A program made the position numbers and the translations under genes. DNA of 64,000 nucleotides from Amoebophrya sp. A120 (lineage: Eukaryota > Sar > Dinophyceae > Syndiniales > Amoebophryaceae), in assembly GCA_905178155.1 (NCBI GenBank), contig CAJINV010000002.1:1890922-1954921 (forward strand), read 5' to 3'. Below, piece by piece: positions 44,281 to 56,673 of this stretch (position 1 is its first letter; every line of letters starts with the position of its first letter). The notes below the pieces were generated by a model. That model searched no databases and was not told the DNA's origin. It worked only from the letters and a program-made list of their open reading frames with translations.

Positions 44281-47200
44281 TCACAACGTCCCATACCCCG
44301 TCACTCTATCAGAGGACCCCGGCGACCTTTCCTGATTTTTCAACAACCGGTTTGGAATGAAGATCGGCACACTCGCTCTACTGCTTCCCCTGGTCGACGA
44401 CGTGTGCTGCATCCTCCCAGGACCACCCGAAGTGGAAGTTGCGCCTTTGCTGTTCTCCCGACTGTGCGCAGTGTCCGAGTTGCTTGGGCTCGCCGAATTC
44501 AGCCGCACGGGGATCCTAACCGACTGCTCGCCCAGCCCCGCGCCCGCGTTGCCAAAGCCATCCCCCTCCGTTGCGTCGCCGAGCTGCATTTGGTTACTAG
44601 TCGACATGATGAGGTGCTTGGTATTGCTGTTGTGGTGGTGGTCCATGTAGGGGCTCCCAAGAACTCCTGTTCCAGTTGCAGAGGGGCTCCTGCTAATATT
44701 CATAGGAGAACCGGCTCCCCCCATACGCTTCGACTTCGCCTTCGCAAGTTCGTTCTTATGACAGTGCACAACCCCCCCCTCCCCCTCATTTGTATAGCAT
44801 GAACGGCAATTCAAGCAGCAGCAAGAATGCCGGTTTTGCATGAGAAATTTGCGCTGGAGTGTAGTGCTATTTGGGCTGCCAGAACTTGTCATGCAAACAG
44901 TACCAAGAGGCAAAGCAGGGTGGATTGGTTATTTTGCATGACAAATGAGGGGGAGGGGGAGTTGTGCACTGTCATAGTTCTTCGTGTAGCGCCACAACGC
45001 CACGGCGGAGAAGATGAAGGCGAGAATCCCGACCCCGAAGTATGCATTGCAAAAATGTCAGGGTCTGGAAACTTGTAATGCTAAAGGTGAATCATGATGG
45101 ACGCACTGCAATACGCAGCTATGCATGACAAATTTTTTGGCTGCCATGTGTTTGTGTTACGTATTCCGCATGGCAAACTGCATTTTTGCATGACAGGTAA
45201 GAGGGGCTTTTCGTGCATATGCAACACAGAATCTCGAGTCATGCCAGACAAGCATGACAAACTTGCATTCTTCCAGACCCAGACATTTTTGCAGTTGATA
45301 CGAAGAAGGTTTCGACGATGGCGGACAGGTAGTATTTGTGATCGGGGTTCGGGATGGACCCGGTTGCTCTATCGTAAGGAAAAATCTCCCCTCCCCATAT
45401 TGAAAACGCATGCGCCTGAAAATTTGTGATGCAGATTTGTGACCACAACTCCTGTTTGTCTTGCAAGAAGGCAACTCTAGAAATTTGACCGCAGTATGTA
45501 GGCGGTTTGTGATGCTGTTGGGTCTACAGCGTAGACGTTTGTCATGCTAGGCACCTACGTCAAAACCTCTCGCCTCAGGCTCGGCATATGCCTGCAGTCC
45601 TCTGCTGCAAGACAAATGTGATCTGTGTATCCAAATCCAGCATCAGAAGTTTCGTTTTGATATGGGGAGATGGGATTTTTACTTTTGATATCCTCCACTC
45701 AAACTTCGCGGGTCCGGGGTGAGGGAAAGATCGTTTACATCGGCTCCTGCATTATTCATCATTCTCGGTGACATCAGCTGATCACCAGCGTTCTGTCCGC
45801 TAACTTGGCCGCCTGCTGGAGTGGTGACGCCTGTGGCTGTGGTTCCGGTCGCTGTACCTGAACCGTTTTTATTCGCCTCTTCCTTCTTCTGTTCCTCCGT
45901 TTGTGCTGGAGGTTTACTCGCCTTCCGCACCCGCACAGCGTCCGCTACGACGCTCAATTCCACGGAAACTTCCTCGGTTTGCGAATCTGCGATTTTCCGG
46001 AGATAGTCTTCGGTGAAGAGATACTGGTAACCGTCCCCGTTGATGGACTCCTCAACGGTCACTTTCACCGAAGTCGCGTCTGCACCAGTTGCACTACCCG
46101 TAGTTCCAGGCGAAGACACTCTTTTCGCCCGCATCTCCTTCCGCAACACCAACCTGACGTGGTCGTTCTCGAAATATTTCCGCACATTTCCAACAGATAA
46201 AGTCCCCGCGGGGAAAATGGAGTGGGCGAACTTGCCGAGGAACTGGATCTTCAACTGCTCTATCAAGTGCAAAAGTGTCTGGGTCTGGAACAGTGCATGC
46301 TTGTCATGCTTGCCTCGCATGACTGACTCTTGAATCTGTCATGCACGTTACCCAGGAGCTCTGTTTTTCTGTGATGCACAAACGCAGTCTGTCATGCAGA
46401 ATAGGCAATACCTAGAAGCTCAGAAACCTGCCACGCTGAGCCAGCATTTGTGGCCTCATCATGAGACGCCACCCCGCATGATCACAAGTTTCCAGACCCA
46501 GACATTTTTACATTTGATATGCTCCGAATTCCACTTTTCCGCCAACAAAATCCGCGGGACCTCCCAGTCCACAATTTCGCCCTGGATTTTCCGGACTTTG
46601 AGCGTGATGAGATTCGGGACGAGGATGGGCTTATTTGTATTGCTGGTATCGGACGAAGACATTGCCGCGCCGCCACCGTTGTGCATCCCGTGCTTCGGAA
46701 AAGAGTCAATCGCGACGTGGTACTTCAGCAACTTCGGTTTGTCATCCGGTTTCGCGAGCGGGAAAGAGAAAATCTCGGATAAACACTCGTCCACCATGCG
46801 GTCGTCCGAAACATGGGTGACGTCATCGTAGAGTAATGGGAAGTCTTCGGCGTAAACGGAGGAAGGTTTGCACACGTAGTCCGGGGTGAGTGTAGCAACA
46901 GCAGCGTCTGAAGTAGATGCCGCTTGTTCTTTCGGCTTCTTGGTAGTTGTAATCTGTTCCTCGTCAGAAGACTGACCTTCTTCTCCTTCGGCAGGTTCCT
47001 CCTCTGCTGCTGTTACACTGGGATACAACGCGAACAATCCCATTCTCGCGAACTCAAGTCTCCCATGTTCCGGCGGCGCGAGAGCGGACTGGTCCACCAG
47101 CATCATGAGAAACGCGTCCCGAAGTCGCATGTATGCAATGCAAAAGCAGCGCGCTAGTGGTAGTTGCAGTCATGCATGACAAATTCAATTTTCGACCCTA

Positions 47201-50200
47201 ACTAGCATGACAAGTTGCACTTTTGTTTTATTGACAAAATTTGTAATGCAATTTCTCCTAGTACGATACTTTTGCAATGCATAGCATGTAACTCGGATCC
47301 AAAGTCGCGTCGGAGAGCAGTGGTTCGGTAGTCAAGTCGCGGGAGAAATCTCGCTCGTCGTCCTCATCATCATCCTCGTCGGACTGCAAGACTTCGTGGC
47401 TCTTGCTGTCATAATTTTCGTTTTTGTTTTTCGAAGAAGAGTTCTTGCTTTTCCCGGAACCTCATCAAATGCAAAAATGTCTTGGTCTGGAAGAATGCCA
47501 GACTTGTCATGCAGATTTTCTATGACCCATCGGGTGCGGGTCTTGTTCTGGTATGTAGGACATAGCATGACAAATTCTGTAAGAGTTCTATCGTGCCTAT
47601 CCTGCATGAGAAACTGCCTCGCGAGTAGGTCAAAAGTGGACAGCTTTTGGTAATCATGCAACACAGATTTTTACATGATTCAGATTTAGCATGACAAGTT
47701 GCTTTGTTCCAGACCCAGACATATCTGCATTCGATAAACCTGTGGTTTTCTTCGTATGCTGACCGCTGCTCCCTGCGTCCGCACCTTTGTCTTTGCCTTT
47801 CTTTTTATTCTTCCCCCCGATTTTTTGCAGTCGTTTCCACTTCCCGGAAATCCGGCCCGGGCCGACGGAGGTGATAAGAGTGCACAACCCCCTCTGTCTC
47901 CGCCAAGTTTGTAATGCAGGATACCAAGTCCACATCTTGCCTCTAGGCTCTCTCTGCATGGCAGATTTTGGAACCTCAAACTACAGTAGTACAATCCGTG
48001 TGCAGATTTGTCATGCGGAACGCACATTTCTCCCTCTGTCTGTGTTGCTGCTTTTCGTGCCCTTCAAAAGAGGGGGAAGGGGGATTGTGCACTCTCATAG
48101 AAGTGACCGTCGTGCCGGAGGTCGTGGGGTCTGCGGTCGTGGCTTCTACCTCATCCTCGTGACTAAACTTCCTCTTCGTCCGGTGTAACGCGAGTTTCAT
48201 GTCCTCTAACGGGATATCCAGTGCAAAAGTACCGTACTCGTACTTCTAATCGCAGTCATGCATTACAAATCTCGTTTCCAAGCCAAATCAGCATGATAAA
48301 TTCCATTTGTCGTGCTGGGCTAATTTGTAATGCGATTTATACTAGTACGATACTGTTGCAGTCCATACGGGAGCGTCACATCCGGCAGTTGGGCCATGAT
48401 CGGCAGCGTAAAACGGATATTCCCGCGTTTGTCCTTTTCTGGACCTGTTTGTTGTGGCGTTTGTTCTTTTCCATCTGCGGCTTGTTCCTTCTCGCTTTTC
48501 ACATCATCTACAGTTGTATCTGCAGCGAGAGCAGCGGCTTTCAGTTTTTCTTTCACCAAATCCTGCCAACCATCCTTGTCCGCGTCGCTCACCTTCACGT
48601 CAGTCGGGTCTGTAGTTCCGCTGCTTGTAGTTGTCTTCACCAAGTATTTCTTCAGCTCCTCCACTTGCACTTCCGTCTCCCCCAGAACGCTCTCCCCCCA
48701 CCAGGCGAGCAAATGGTTTTTCCACAGCACACTCAGATCCACAGCCCCCAATTTCTCCTCGATCTGACTCTTCGCAATCACCAAATCCGGAAACATCACA
48801 CGACTGCTGCCCCCCGCCGCTTTATCTTCTCCCTTTTCGATCAATTCCGTCGGGGCGGCGTTTAGGGTCAAAAATCGTTTCTCCTCGACTGTAGTGAAAA
48901 TCGTAGATGATTCACCCGATCCTTTCGGTTATCCTGTGCAAAAGTATCGCACTCGTAGTAAGTGCATTTATGCATTACAAATCTCTTTCTCAAGGGAAAT
49001 CAGCACCATTACAAATTCAATTTGTAATACTGGGCTAATTTGTAATGCAATACATACTAGTACGATACTTTTGCATTGCATATCGGTAAGAGTCCTTTTG
49101 CAACAGCCTTTTCCGGTCTGATCAGCGGGTAGTTGTTCCCCATGTTGCAGACGATCTCCCCCGCGAATTTGAAGTTTAGATTTTTGTACTGCTCCTCCGT
49201 AAATTGCATGTTCGCGGGGATCCCTTGGACCAGGTTGTGCTTCCCGAAAAAGGTTTTTCGTTCCCAAGGCGAGGACGCTTTGCTCAGGCTAAACCAGTTG
49301 GAAGATGGTGAACCTTGTTCCTCTTCTACTTCATGCTCCAGTAAATCAATCGTCGGGAGGTTTGCAATCGAGTTATCCGCCACGGCGAAGCTGCCCTGTC
49401 CGAACGCCGCCTGGCAAAACCGCGCGGTCTTTTCCAAATTTTCCGTGATCTTTCTCGTCGCGCGGGTCCGACGGGACAGGTAAACGGACGGGAAAACGTT
49501 TGCGAGTAGTTCTTCAGACTGGTCGTGTTTTTCTTGTTCTTCCTTCTTCTCGATCACAACAGCGCCGGTTGTCGTGATCGTTGCGCTAGTTGTGGCAGCA
49601 GCAGCTTCCGGCGCAGTAGAAGTTGTACTACTACCCGATTTTTTGTTTCCCGCCGCTGCAGCACTACTAGCTGCAGTATCCGCCAAGACCACTGGCAGTG
49701 CCAACTTCGATCTGGCATCTCTAATCCGGAAGTTCGCAAATCCCTGGTGATTCGGTAAAAAATAGGCCGTGACCAAAATCTTCGCAACTGTTCTCCGCAG
49801 CAATCCTTTCGCGATCACGTTTGTGCAGAAGTCCACCATTTCGTTCCCATTTTGCTTCGTTCCAAACTCATCAAAGGAAAAAACCACGAAGCACTCCACC
49901 TCATCCGACCGCGGCGTTTTGAAAAATGTCTGCATCGACGCGTGGAGAATTTTCTGCAGCCGGGTCACGAATATCAAATGCAAAGATCGATGTCTGGGTC
50001 CGGAAACTTGTAATGGTGCATTGGGAATAGTGAATGCTCTGTAATGCACAGCTACGCATGAGAAATATTTACGCGGCTTCGCGTTAGCTTTTCCGCATGA
50101 CAAACTGCGTTTTTGCATGCCAAGCAAAAGGCGCTCTTCTTGGACACGCATTACAAACTCTGCAGTCATGCCAGACAAGCATGACAAACCTTGGTGCATC

Positions 50201-53200
50201 CTACTTCCAGACCAAGACATTTTTGCAGTTGATAGCGAACCCCTCATCGTCGCATTGGTCCTTGCTGATGAAGTATTCCCTGCCGTTATGCAACAAAAAA
50301 ACTGTGTAAGTGTAAGTCTGTGATGCAGGAAGTCCAAAACTGTATACGCTTGTCATGCTGGATGTGCGTCATAGGCAACTTGCATACGTGTTTCCACCTA
50401 CTAGCTGCGCATGCCAGGTTTTCCCTGTAATGCAAAACGAATTTGTGATGCTGTTCTTCCTACAGAGTTACACTTACACAGTTTTTTTCCTGGATAGGCG
50501 TCGCGCACCTCAAACTTCGTATCTGGGATCAAACTGGTCCACGGAAAGGCCCCGTTGAACTGCCGCCGTTCTTCCTTATCGGTATCCTGTGCAAAAGTAT
50601 CGTATTCGTATTGCAATCATGCATTACAAATTTTTTTCTGAAGCTAAATCCGCATTACAAATTTTTTTTCTCATGCTGAGACATTTGTCATGCATTTATA
50701 CGACGAGTACGATACTTTTGCAATGCATAATCGGCGAAGAGAGATGATTTTACCCCCAGCTGCCGGAGCTCGATCGGGACAAAGTCAGTTTTGTGGTCTT
50801 TGATGTACAGCATGACCTCGGTTATCCCACGAAAAAACTGTTTCACTGTGATGGTTTTGCAAGATCCGCATCACAAGTTTGCTACACATGACACAGAAAA
50901 TTTGCCATGCGCGCTTTCCAAGGGAAAACACGCTCAAACATCCAATGCCTTGCAGGTGTAGCAAGACAAATGGTTCTGTGTTCCATTCTCTGCATCACAA
51001 GTTCACAGTGAAACAGTTTTTTCTTGCGATATCGGTTTCCTGTCGCTTAATCGCTTCTTTCGCGTTGAATTGCGGAAAAGGTTTCTTCATAGAATTCACC
51101 GGAACCGCCGTTGTAGTGGTGATCGGTTTATGCATTACAAAAGTATCGTACTAGTAGTAATTGCATTACAAATTTGCTTAGCATTACAAATGAAATTTGT
51201 AATGCGGTTTTACCTTGGGAAGGAGATTTGTCATGCACAACAGCAATTACTACGAGTACGATACTTTTGCAATTCATACGGTTTTTCATCATCTTCCGGG
51301 ATGTAGTCCAAAATGTTGTTCAAGGTCGTTCCGTCCCCCACGTATTTCCGGATGAACTGCCCTGTTTTCGCGTCGATCATCAACAGCGTCGGGTACCGCT
51401 TGATCTGCACCGGGCACTCGTTGTTCTGTTGCAAATCGGTGCAGGGGAATTTTCGTAATGGTTTCTCCACTAACTTGAAATATTCCCCCTCCGTCGTGAA
51501 TTTCTTCCCGTCGATTCCGTTCCGCGGTAGCATGTACCAGGGCATTTTCAAGTTCCAGTAACTGACCCCGTCCTCCCATTTGCTATCGTGCGCGACAAAC
51601 ACAATCTCGGTGTCCTTCAACAGCCCATCATTGTACCACTCTGCGAGTTGCGGGGTGAACCGCTGGCAACAGGGGCAGCCCGTGTAGGCGAAATAGAGGA
51701 TGACCACCTTCTTCTTCGTTCTTTCCGGTGGTAAAAAAACACTGTCTGTGTCCACCACAATCGGCCCTTTTTTCGTCTCCTCTTCGGAAACTTGCTGGTG
51801 GGATTGCGTAATGTCGTTCGCATCGGGGACTAAGTTGTTCGCGAGAGGGTGGTGCTTGTGTAGTTTTTCCCCCAGTAACCGCACGTAGGGGTTGGTGGAA
51901 ACTGTTGTGGTTTCTGTATTTGTCGTTTCTTCCACCTCTTTGTTGGGATCAATTTTCGTCGCACCGGGCAAATAGCTGGTTTGCAACCTCGTTCCGTCCA
52001 ATGGGTTCTTCCGCTGCACTTGGAGCTTGATGAACAGTGTCTGGTGGTTCGGTTTCAGGAACTCAGAAATCTGCGTCGTAGTTACCGGCTGCGTTGATGT
52101 GCTGCTGTCGGAGCCTTCTTGAGCAGCGAAAATCTCCGTCCACGTATCGCTGTTCTGCACGCCCACATCAAATGCGGCGCTGGCTGGACTGTTGGAAAAC
52201 GTCGTGGCAGTTGTGCCGCCGGACACCGCTGGTTGCGGAAGGAAGTTCGCTGGGAGAATCGATACATCAGACGCGTGGATGGAGAGAACTTGCTGCACAT
52301 AGTCCGTTTCCTTCAAAGTGCCGAACAAAGTTTCCACATTTTCGTTCTGGTACACATCGGAATTCGCGGCCGTCTCATCGTCGTCAATAGCGGAAGTGGT
52401 CGTGGCCGTTTTCGCCTTTGTTCCGCTATGGTCATCTTTCGGAGGTAAAACCGGTTGGAGCAAAAAGGCCCCGAGTTTTTGCCCGTACAAGTCAGAAAGG
52501 TTGGCATGCTGGGCGGAGTTCGGAGCTGCAGTAGTTTTTTCTTTGGAAAGACTTTCCTTGTCGCTACTCGTAGCCCCGTGCTCCTCTTCATACGGCAAGA
52601 CGGTTAAATCCTCCCGTAAGGTCCAAAAAGCCGCGATCAAGGCCTCCGCGAACGTTTTCGGACTGCACGTGATCGAAGAAGCGATAGCCACACCCGGGGA
52701 AGAAGAAGTCAAACCATTCGTGGCATCACTGACCGTTTTCAAACTCGTGAAGATCTCGTCCTGCTCATCCGTACTGATCTCCGTGTCGCCAAAATTGGTA
52801 CAGATCTCGTCGTTAACGCTGCATTTGGGGAAGGAGATTGCCGATGCGGCCGATGATCCAACACCGGTGTTCATCTGCATGGAACCAGCGGAAGAGGATC
52901 CAATTGTGAAGCAGGGGTGACTCAATCTTATCGGTTGGTGGAAGATGTTTTTTCCGTTCCCGTTCACCAGATCTTCTTCGTAAAAGACCACCGCCTTCAT
53001 CATCGCAAACAACCCCAACTCGTCCTGGAGCCGGGACCGGACGGAAATTACTTGGTCTTCTTGGTCCTTGGCATTCTTGTTCGCAGTTGTCCCAGCAGCA
53101 GTTCCTGTTTGTCGTGATGAAATTGGCCCACTGCCGTTGTCCGTTTTCGTAAGGTATCCGAGTTTCCCCGCCGCCTTGACCACCGCGACAGTTTCTTTCG

Positions 53201-54206
53201 TCTCCATAGCCGCCGCACACTCTTCGTCTTTGATCTTGGGAAACAAAGTTTTGCAGGCGGCTTCGTCGAGGAATCTGCTCGTCTGCTCGAAATCGATTTC
53301 GGCGTTTCCCTCTGTGGTCCTCGAAGTCGTGCTGGAAACGCTGGTCTCGTAGATCGCAACACCTCTGTCAAGGAGTTGGGGCTTCAGAGCTGTTTTGGAA
53401 TGGTGTTGGGCTGCTGTTGTTGCATCGGCGCCGCCAGTCCCAGTAGACGATGTTGAAGCGGCTGCAGCACTTCCGAACCACGACGTGCTACTTGTCCCAT
53501 CTTGACTGGTGCTGCTGCTGCAGTAAACCACGGTGTAAATTTTCCGAGCGTAAGTAGGATCTGGTTTAGAAGTTGTACTGGTGACGACTTCTTTGGAAGT
53601 TGTGGTTGCTGTTGTCGAAGTCGCGGCTTGCTGTTGGTCCTTATTCTCAGGAGTCTGCCTGGCCTTGTCATTCGCAGGAGTTGTCTCCTCCACTTCCATC
53701 ACCAAATCATCCGGGTCGATCGGGAGCATGAAGCACGAGCTTGTCATGCCAGAAGCACTAATACTGCCACCTCCAGCTCCAGCGTAGTTCATCATCGCAT
53801 TATCTTCGTACGACCCAGCGTTTCCCTCGGAATCGAAGATCCCGAAGTTCAGCCCCACCGTCGCCCGGCTGCCGCATCCCCAGGGCGAGCAGTGCTGCAA
53901 TGGTTTGAGAAAAAGCACCTCATTAGACGGCTTCGAGAAGGCCACTTTGAAGTAGGAAGACGAGGTCGTGAGCAGCTGTTGGGGCTGGGTCGCGTCGGAT
54001 GGTGCTGTTGAAACTAGTTCGATATCCGCGGAGAAGCTAGCTCCGGTCGATGGCGTCACCGTGTTTGTCTCGGTTGTCGAGATGTTCGAATCGACGAGCA
54101 GGGGGAAGAAAAAACCTAGGTGCAGCAACACAGCAGGCGAAAAATAACCCAGCATGTTTCTTCTAGCTTGGCGCCGTCCTGGCGGCGGCGACATCGTGTC
54201 AGCCAT
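44281..54206 (-). CDS. Very large secreted protein with CPCC thioredoxin-like domain
   Basis: This gene has about 2,290 codons and starts at 54206. A signal peptide (MLGYFSPAVLLHLGFFFPLLV) follows a short basic stretch. The first 750 residues are Ser/Thr-rich with scattered Cys. A thioredoxin-like domain lies near 51.7-51.3 kb: VVILYFAYTGCPCCQRFTPQLAEWYND carries a CxxC motif in the nucleoredoxin/tryparedoxin arrangement, and RYPTLLMIDAKTG matches the strand with the usual cis-Pro. A long unrecognised region follows, then one membrane segment (GVGILAFIFSAVALWRY, near 45.0 kb) and a Ser-rich tail. Fourteen introners lie between 44.7 and 51.3 kb, but none in the first 2.9 kb. All joins keep one frame. 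It is probably a type I membrane protein of the secretory pathway; the substrate is unknown. Confidence 0.72.
44757..44976 (-). mobile_element. Introner, family H
   Basis: Ends TATGACAGTGCACAACCCCC and complement. Flanked by GTTCT on both sides. Removal joins RYTKN to ELAKAK in frame, just after the membrane segment. Confidence 0.87.
45041..45300 (-). mobile_element. Introner, family B
   Basis: Ends TATGCATTGCAAAAATG and CATTTTTGCAGTTGATA. Flanked by CGAAG on both sides. Removal joins VETFF to GVGILA and restores the membrane segment. Confidence 0.88.
45370..45690 (-). mobile_element. Introner, family G
   Basis: Ends TATCGTAAGGAAAAATC and GATTTTTACTTTTGATA. Flanks TGCTC and TCCTC (one mismatch). 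Removal joins SLSGG to TGSIPN in frame. Confidence 0.84.
46262..46519 (-). mobile_element. Introner, family B
   Basis: Ends TATCAAGTGCAAAAGTG and CATTTTTACATTTGATA. Flanked by TGCTC on both sides. Removal joins KWNSE to QLKIQF in frame. Confidence 0.87.
47132..47283 (-). mobile_element. Introner, family A
   Basis: Ends TATGCAATGCAAAAGCAGCG and ...CTTTTGCAATGCATA. Flanked by GCATG on both sides. Removal joins DPSYM to RLRDAF in frame. Confidence 0.87.
47463..47736 (-). mobile_element. Introner, family B
   Basis: Ends CATCAAATGCAAAAATG and CATATCTGCATTCGATA, so one terminal T has mutated to C. Flanked by AACCT on both sides. Removal joins KKTTG to SGKSKN in frame. Confidence 0.85.
47873..48099 (-). 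mobile_element. Introner, family H
   Basis: Ends GATAAGAGTGCACAACCCC and GTGCACTCTCATA. Flanks GAGGT and GAAGT (one mismatch). Removal joins TTVTS to VGPGRI in frame. Confidence 0.82.
48215..48367 (-). mobile_element. Introner, family A
   Basis: Ends TATCCAGTGCAAAAGTACCG and CGATACTGTTGCAGTCCATA. Flanked by CGGGA on both sides. Removal joins DVTLP to LEDMKL in frame. Confidence 0.87.
48930..49082 (-). mobile_element. Introner, family A
   Basis: Ends TATCCTGTGCAAAAGTATCG and CGATACTTTTGCATTGCATA. Flanked by TCGGT on both sides. Removal joins GLLPK to GSGESS in frame. Confidence 0.88.
49972..50234 (-). mobile_element. Introner, family B
   Basis: Ends TATCAAATGCAAAGATCG and ...ATTTTTGCAGTTGATA. 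Flanks ACGAA and GCGAA (one mismatch). Removal joins DEGFA to TRLQKI in frame. Confidence 0.84.
50287..50496 (-). mobile_element. Introner, family E
   Basis: Ends TATGCAACAAAAAAACTGTG and CACAGTTTTTTTCCTGGATA. Flanks GCCGT and GGCGT (one mismatch). Removal joins EVRDA to REYFIS in frame. Confidence 0.84.
50583..50729 (-). mobile_element. Introner, family A
   Basis: Ends TATCCTGTGCAAAAGTATCG and CGATACTTTTGCAATGCATA. Flanked by ATCGG on both sides. Removal joins SLFAD to KEERRQ in frame. Confidence 0.88.
50823..51031 (-). mobile_element. Introner, family F
   Basis: Ends TATCCCACGAAAAAACTG and CAGTTTTTTCTTGCGATA. Flanked by TCGGT on both sides. Removal joins KRQTE-type codons (IKRQE to TEVMLY) in frame. 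Confidence 0.86.
51129..51278 (-). mobile_element. Introner, family A
   Basis: Ends TATGCATTACAAAAGTATCG and CGATACTTTTGCAATTCATA. Flanked by CGGTT on both sides. Removal joins EDDEKP to ITTTTA in frame. Confidence 0.87.
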
Positions 54207-54999
54207 TTTTATTTTCGCCTGCGTTTATTAGTTGTAGCAGCATGAAAGCCGCCGCACAACAAAGTTAAAGAGGTTTAGGTTTACGTCGAAGTTTAATATA
54301 TCGAAGCTGCAGTGCCACGACTGAACAAAGGGGTTGCTCGACGTCGGGCGTTTGAGGAGTAGCGACGTAGAAGTAAATGCATTTTTTTCTCGAAAAGCTA
54401 TAGAAAAAAAATCCGTCTACGCTGGTTTTCAAACTAGCAGTCGATTGGCCACAACTCGATCACTATGCGGAGCTTTTACAGCACCTCAAGATGAGCGCTG
54501 AAGTACGCAAGAGCAACTTTTTTGTGCAACCGACGCGAAATAGCAAGACGAGTTCGAGGAGCATCATTGGTCGACAATTTATTGTGTGCGCAGATGAACT
54601 CTGAAATACGATCACGATGGCCCACACGATGACGATTACGAGAAGGAGTTTGTTTTTATTATTTCTCAGACGAAGTTCCACGATGAGGGTGGCCACGACC
54701 CAAATGAGCGATGCCTTTTTTAGTATTGAATAACAGAGCGGCATCGAGTATAGCGCGCTGCTGAGTATATACATCAACGTGTGAGTTTTCTTTTGTTCTG
54801 CGTCTACGAAAATGAAAAAGACATACTTAGTGCACTGAGGCTTCCGGTGAGCAATACGCGTTTTTTCAAGCTGCGAACACAAGAACGCTACCTCGTTTGC
54901 TTTCAAGCTACGAAGCAAGGCGCGCCTCCTTTGGCTTGTGAAGACGCGTCTCGCGCAGGAAGAAAGCAACACCGCTGCTGAGACGATGAAACGCAGGAC
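54207..54999. other. Intergenic upstream of the thioredoxin-like gene
   Basis: AT-rich flank. A minus-strand open frame at 54463-55005 (180 codons) has hydrophobic stretches such as LLLVIVIVWAIVIVF but no family match, and it runs into GC-rich island 3, so I do not call it a gene. Confidence 0.4.
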
Positions 55000-56330
55000 A
55001 CACACGGCGGGCCCCCTACTATGAAAGGCCGCCGACCGTGGGTGGGGAACTGCGCACAGGCTGTGCTACCTGCGACACGAATTTTTTTGCCAGCCACGAC
55101 GCTAGTAGCACACGCGACAGACCCAACAGGGGCCGCGCGCCAACTTTCCATTCCGAGGGAGCGGGGAAAAAGCCGGCGGCGAGCGCGCGCAACACAATGA
55201 ACCACGCGGCAACAGACACCGGGCAGCCCCGCCACGAGACTGAGAACACAGCCGGCCGCGCAGGCGCTGCGGCCCCATGCTCAATTAGCAACACACGACC
55301 ACGGGCCCGCCCGCCGGGCAAAACTACGGCAGCCACAACGGGGGCAATTTCCGTCGGGGCGGGGCAGGCGGGGGGCCGGCCAACGAACATGGGCGCGGGC
55401 CGGTGGCCTGGCTCGCCCCGCCAAGCGGCCCGCCCTGGCCCTTTGCAGGCAGGCACACGGGCCCACCTGCAAGTTGACGCGCCGGGCTTGCCGACACGAA
55501 AAACACAGCACCCAAAGACTGGACAACCGAGGCGCACGCTTTCCGCTCTCGTCCGTTCCGAAGCAGCCAGGCCGGCGCCCCCTGCCGCAGGTTCTGCCGT
55601 TTGACAGCTGAAAAATCCCCGGCATGCACGCCCCCCCGGCGCTCGCTGGCACGCAGGCAGGCGCGCCCCCCGCCCCCCCGCGCGGCGCCCGGGGCCCCCC
55701 CTGCGCCAGCAAAGAGGGGAGGCGGGGCGGGCGCCGCGCGTGCGGCCCCCACAAAGCCCGTCGCCGACGCGCGGGCGCGCGGCTGCTACGCCGCGGCGCC
55801 CCCGTGCTTCAAAATAAACGGCAACACCAAAGGCCGCGGGCGGTCGGCCCACGGACCAAACCACATGCCGCGCAGCACGGGCCGCCAAGCACCCCGGGCC
55901 GGCGCGCCGGGACCGACAGGGAGGCCTGCCGGCCGGGGGGGGCCAGGTCGAACCGGCCGCGCCCAGTTCGGGCTTGTGCCTGCGCCGGGCCACGGTTCTG
56001 GCATGGGGTCCGCGGCGATGGGGCGGCTGGCCATGTTGCGCACGGAGGGCAACAGAAACGCAATGCGCGCCGCTTTCCGGTGCGGGGCCTGAAGATAGAA
56101 AACGAAGGCCCCCCGCCGAAGCATCTGCCTGCAAGCAAATGCGTGCGGCCCCGGAGCGCCCCCAGAAGCCGCCGCCCAGCACGGGCCGCACGGCGTCGCG
56201 CCAGGGAAACCAGCCACGGCCTCCGCCCGTGCCTCCGCCTCCCCATTGGTTCGCAGAAATTGCGAGGCCCGGCGGCGGGCGCCGACTTGCTCTGTGCGCT
56301 TCAATGTATGGCGCTGCTCCTGCTGACGAC
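55000..56330. other. GC-rich island 3
   Basis: Strongly GC-rich block of about 1.3 kb. Long open frames exist in several phases on both strands at once, up to 437 codons, and none shows a domain. This is the pattern expected from base composition. Confidence 0.72.
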
Positions 56331-56673
56331 AAAGACGCCTGTACCTATGCGTGCTGCTACGTACGCCTGAGGAGAACGAAGAACAAATCCGATTTATTCA
56401 GCGAGAATTGGTCGCGCACGTCACCTGACCGGGTATTGGCGTAAGTATGATTGCCAAGCTGGTTTCCTTTTTTCTACGCGATCTTGTTGCACTTTCATCT
56501 TACTTGTATAGATTTCTTCGTCCCTCTTGCCAAGAGGGACGAAACGGAAAATATTTATTTCACTCCACGCCGGAAGATACGATTCCTAGCGCTCCTTCTT
56601 GTTCTTATTCACTCGTCCTCATGCGCCATTTTTAGTTACCGATGATCGCCGCACCAACAAAACCACCCTCTAC
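56331..56673. other. Intergenic downstream of the glycosyltransferase
   Basis: Composition returns to normal here. No gene or introner end is visible. Confidence 0.5.

Noticed and set aside
54463-55005. 180-codon minus-strand open frame with hydrophobic stretches
   Set aside because: No family match, partly in the GC-rich island, and without a splice or domain context.
55019-56332. 437-codon open frame on the minus strand in GC-rich island 3, with rivals on both strands
   Set aside because: Stop codons are rare in GC-rich DNA; several phases are open at once, the translations are Arg/Ala/Gly/Pro-rich and show no domain.
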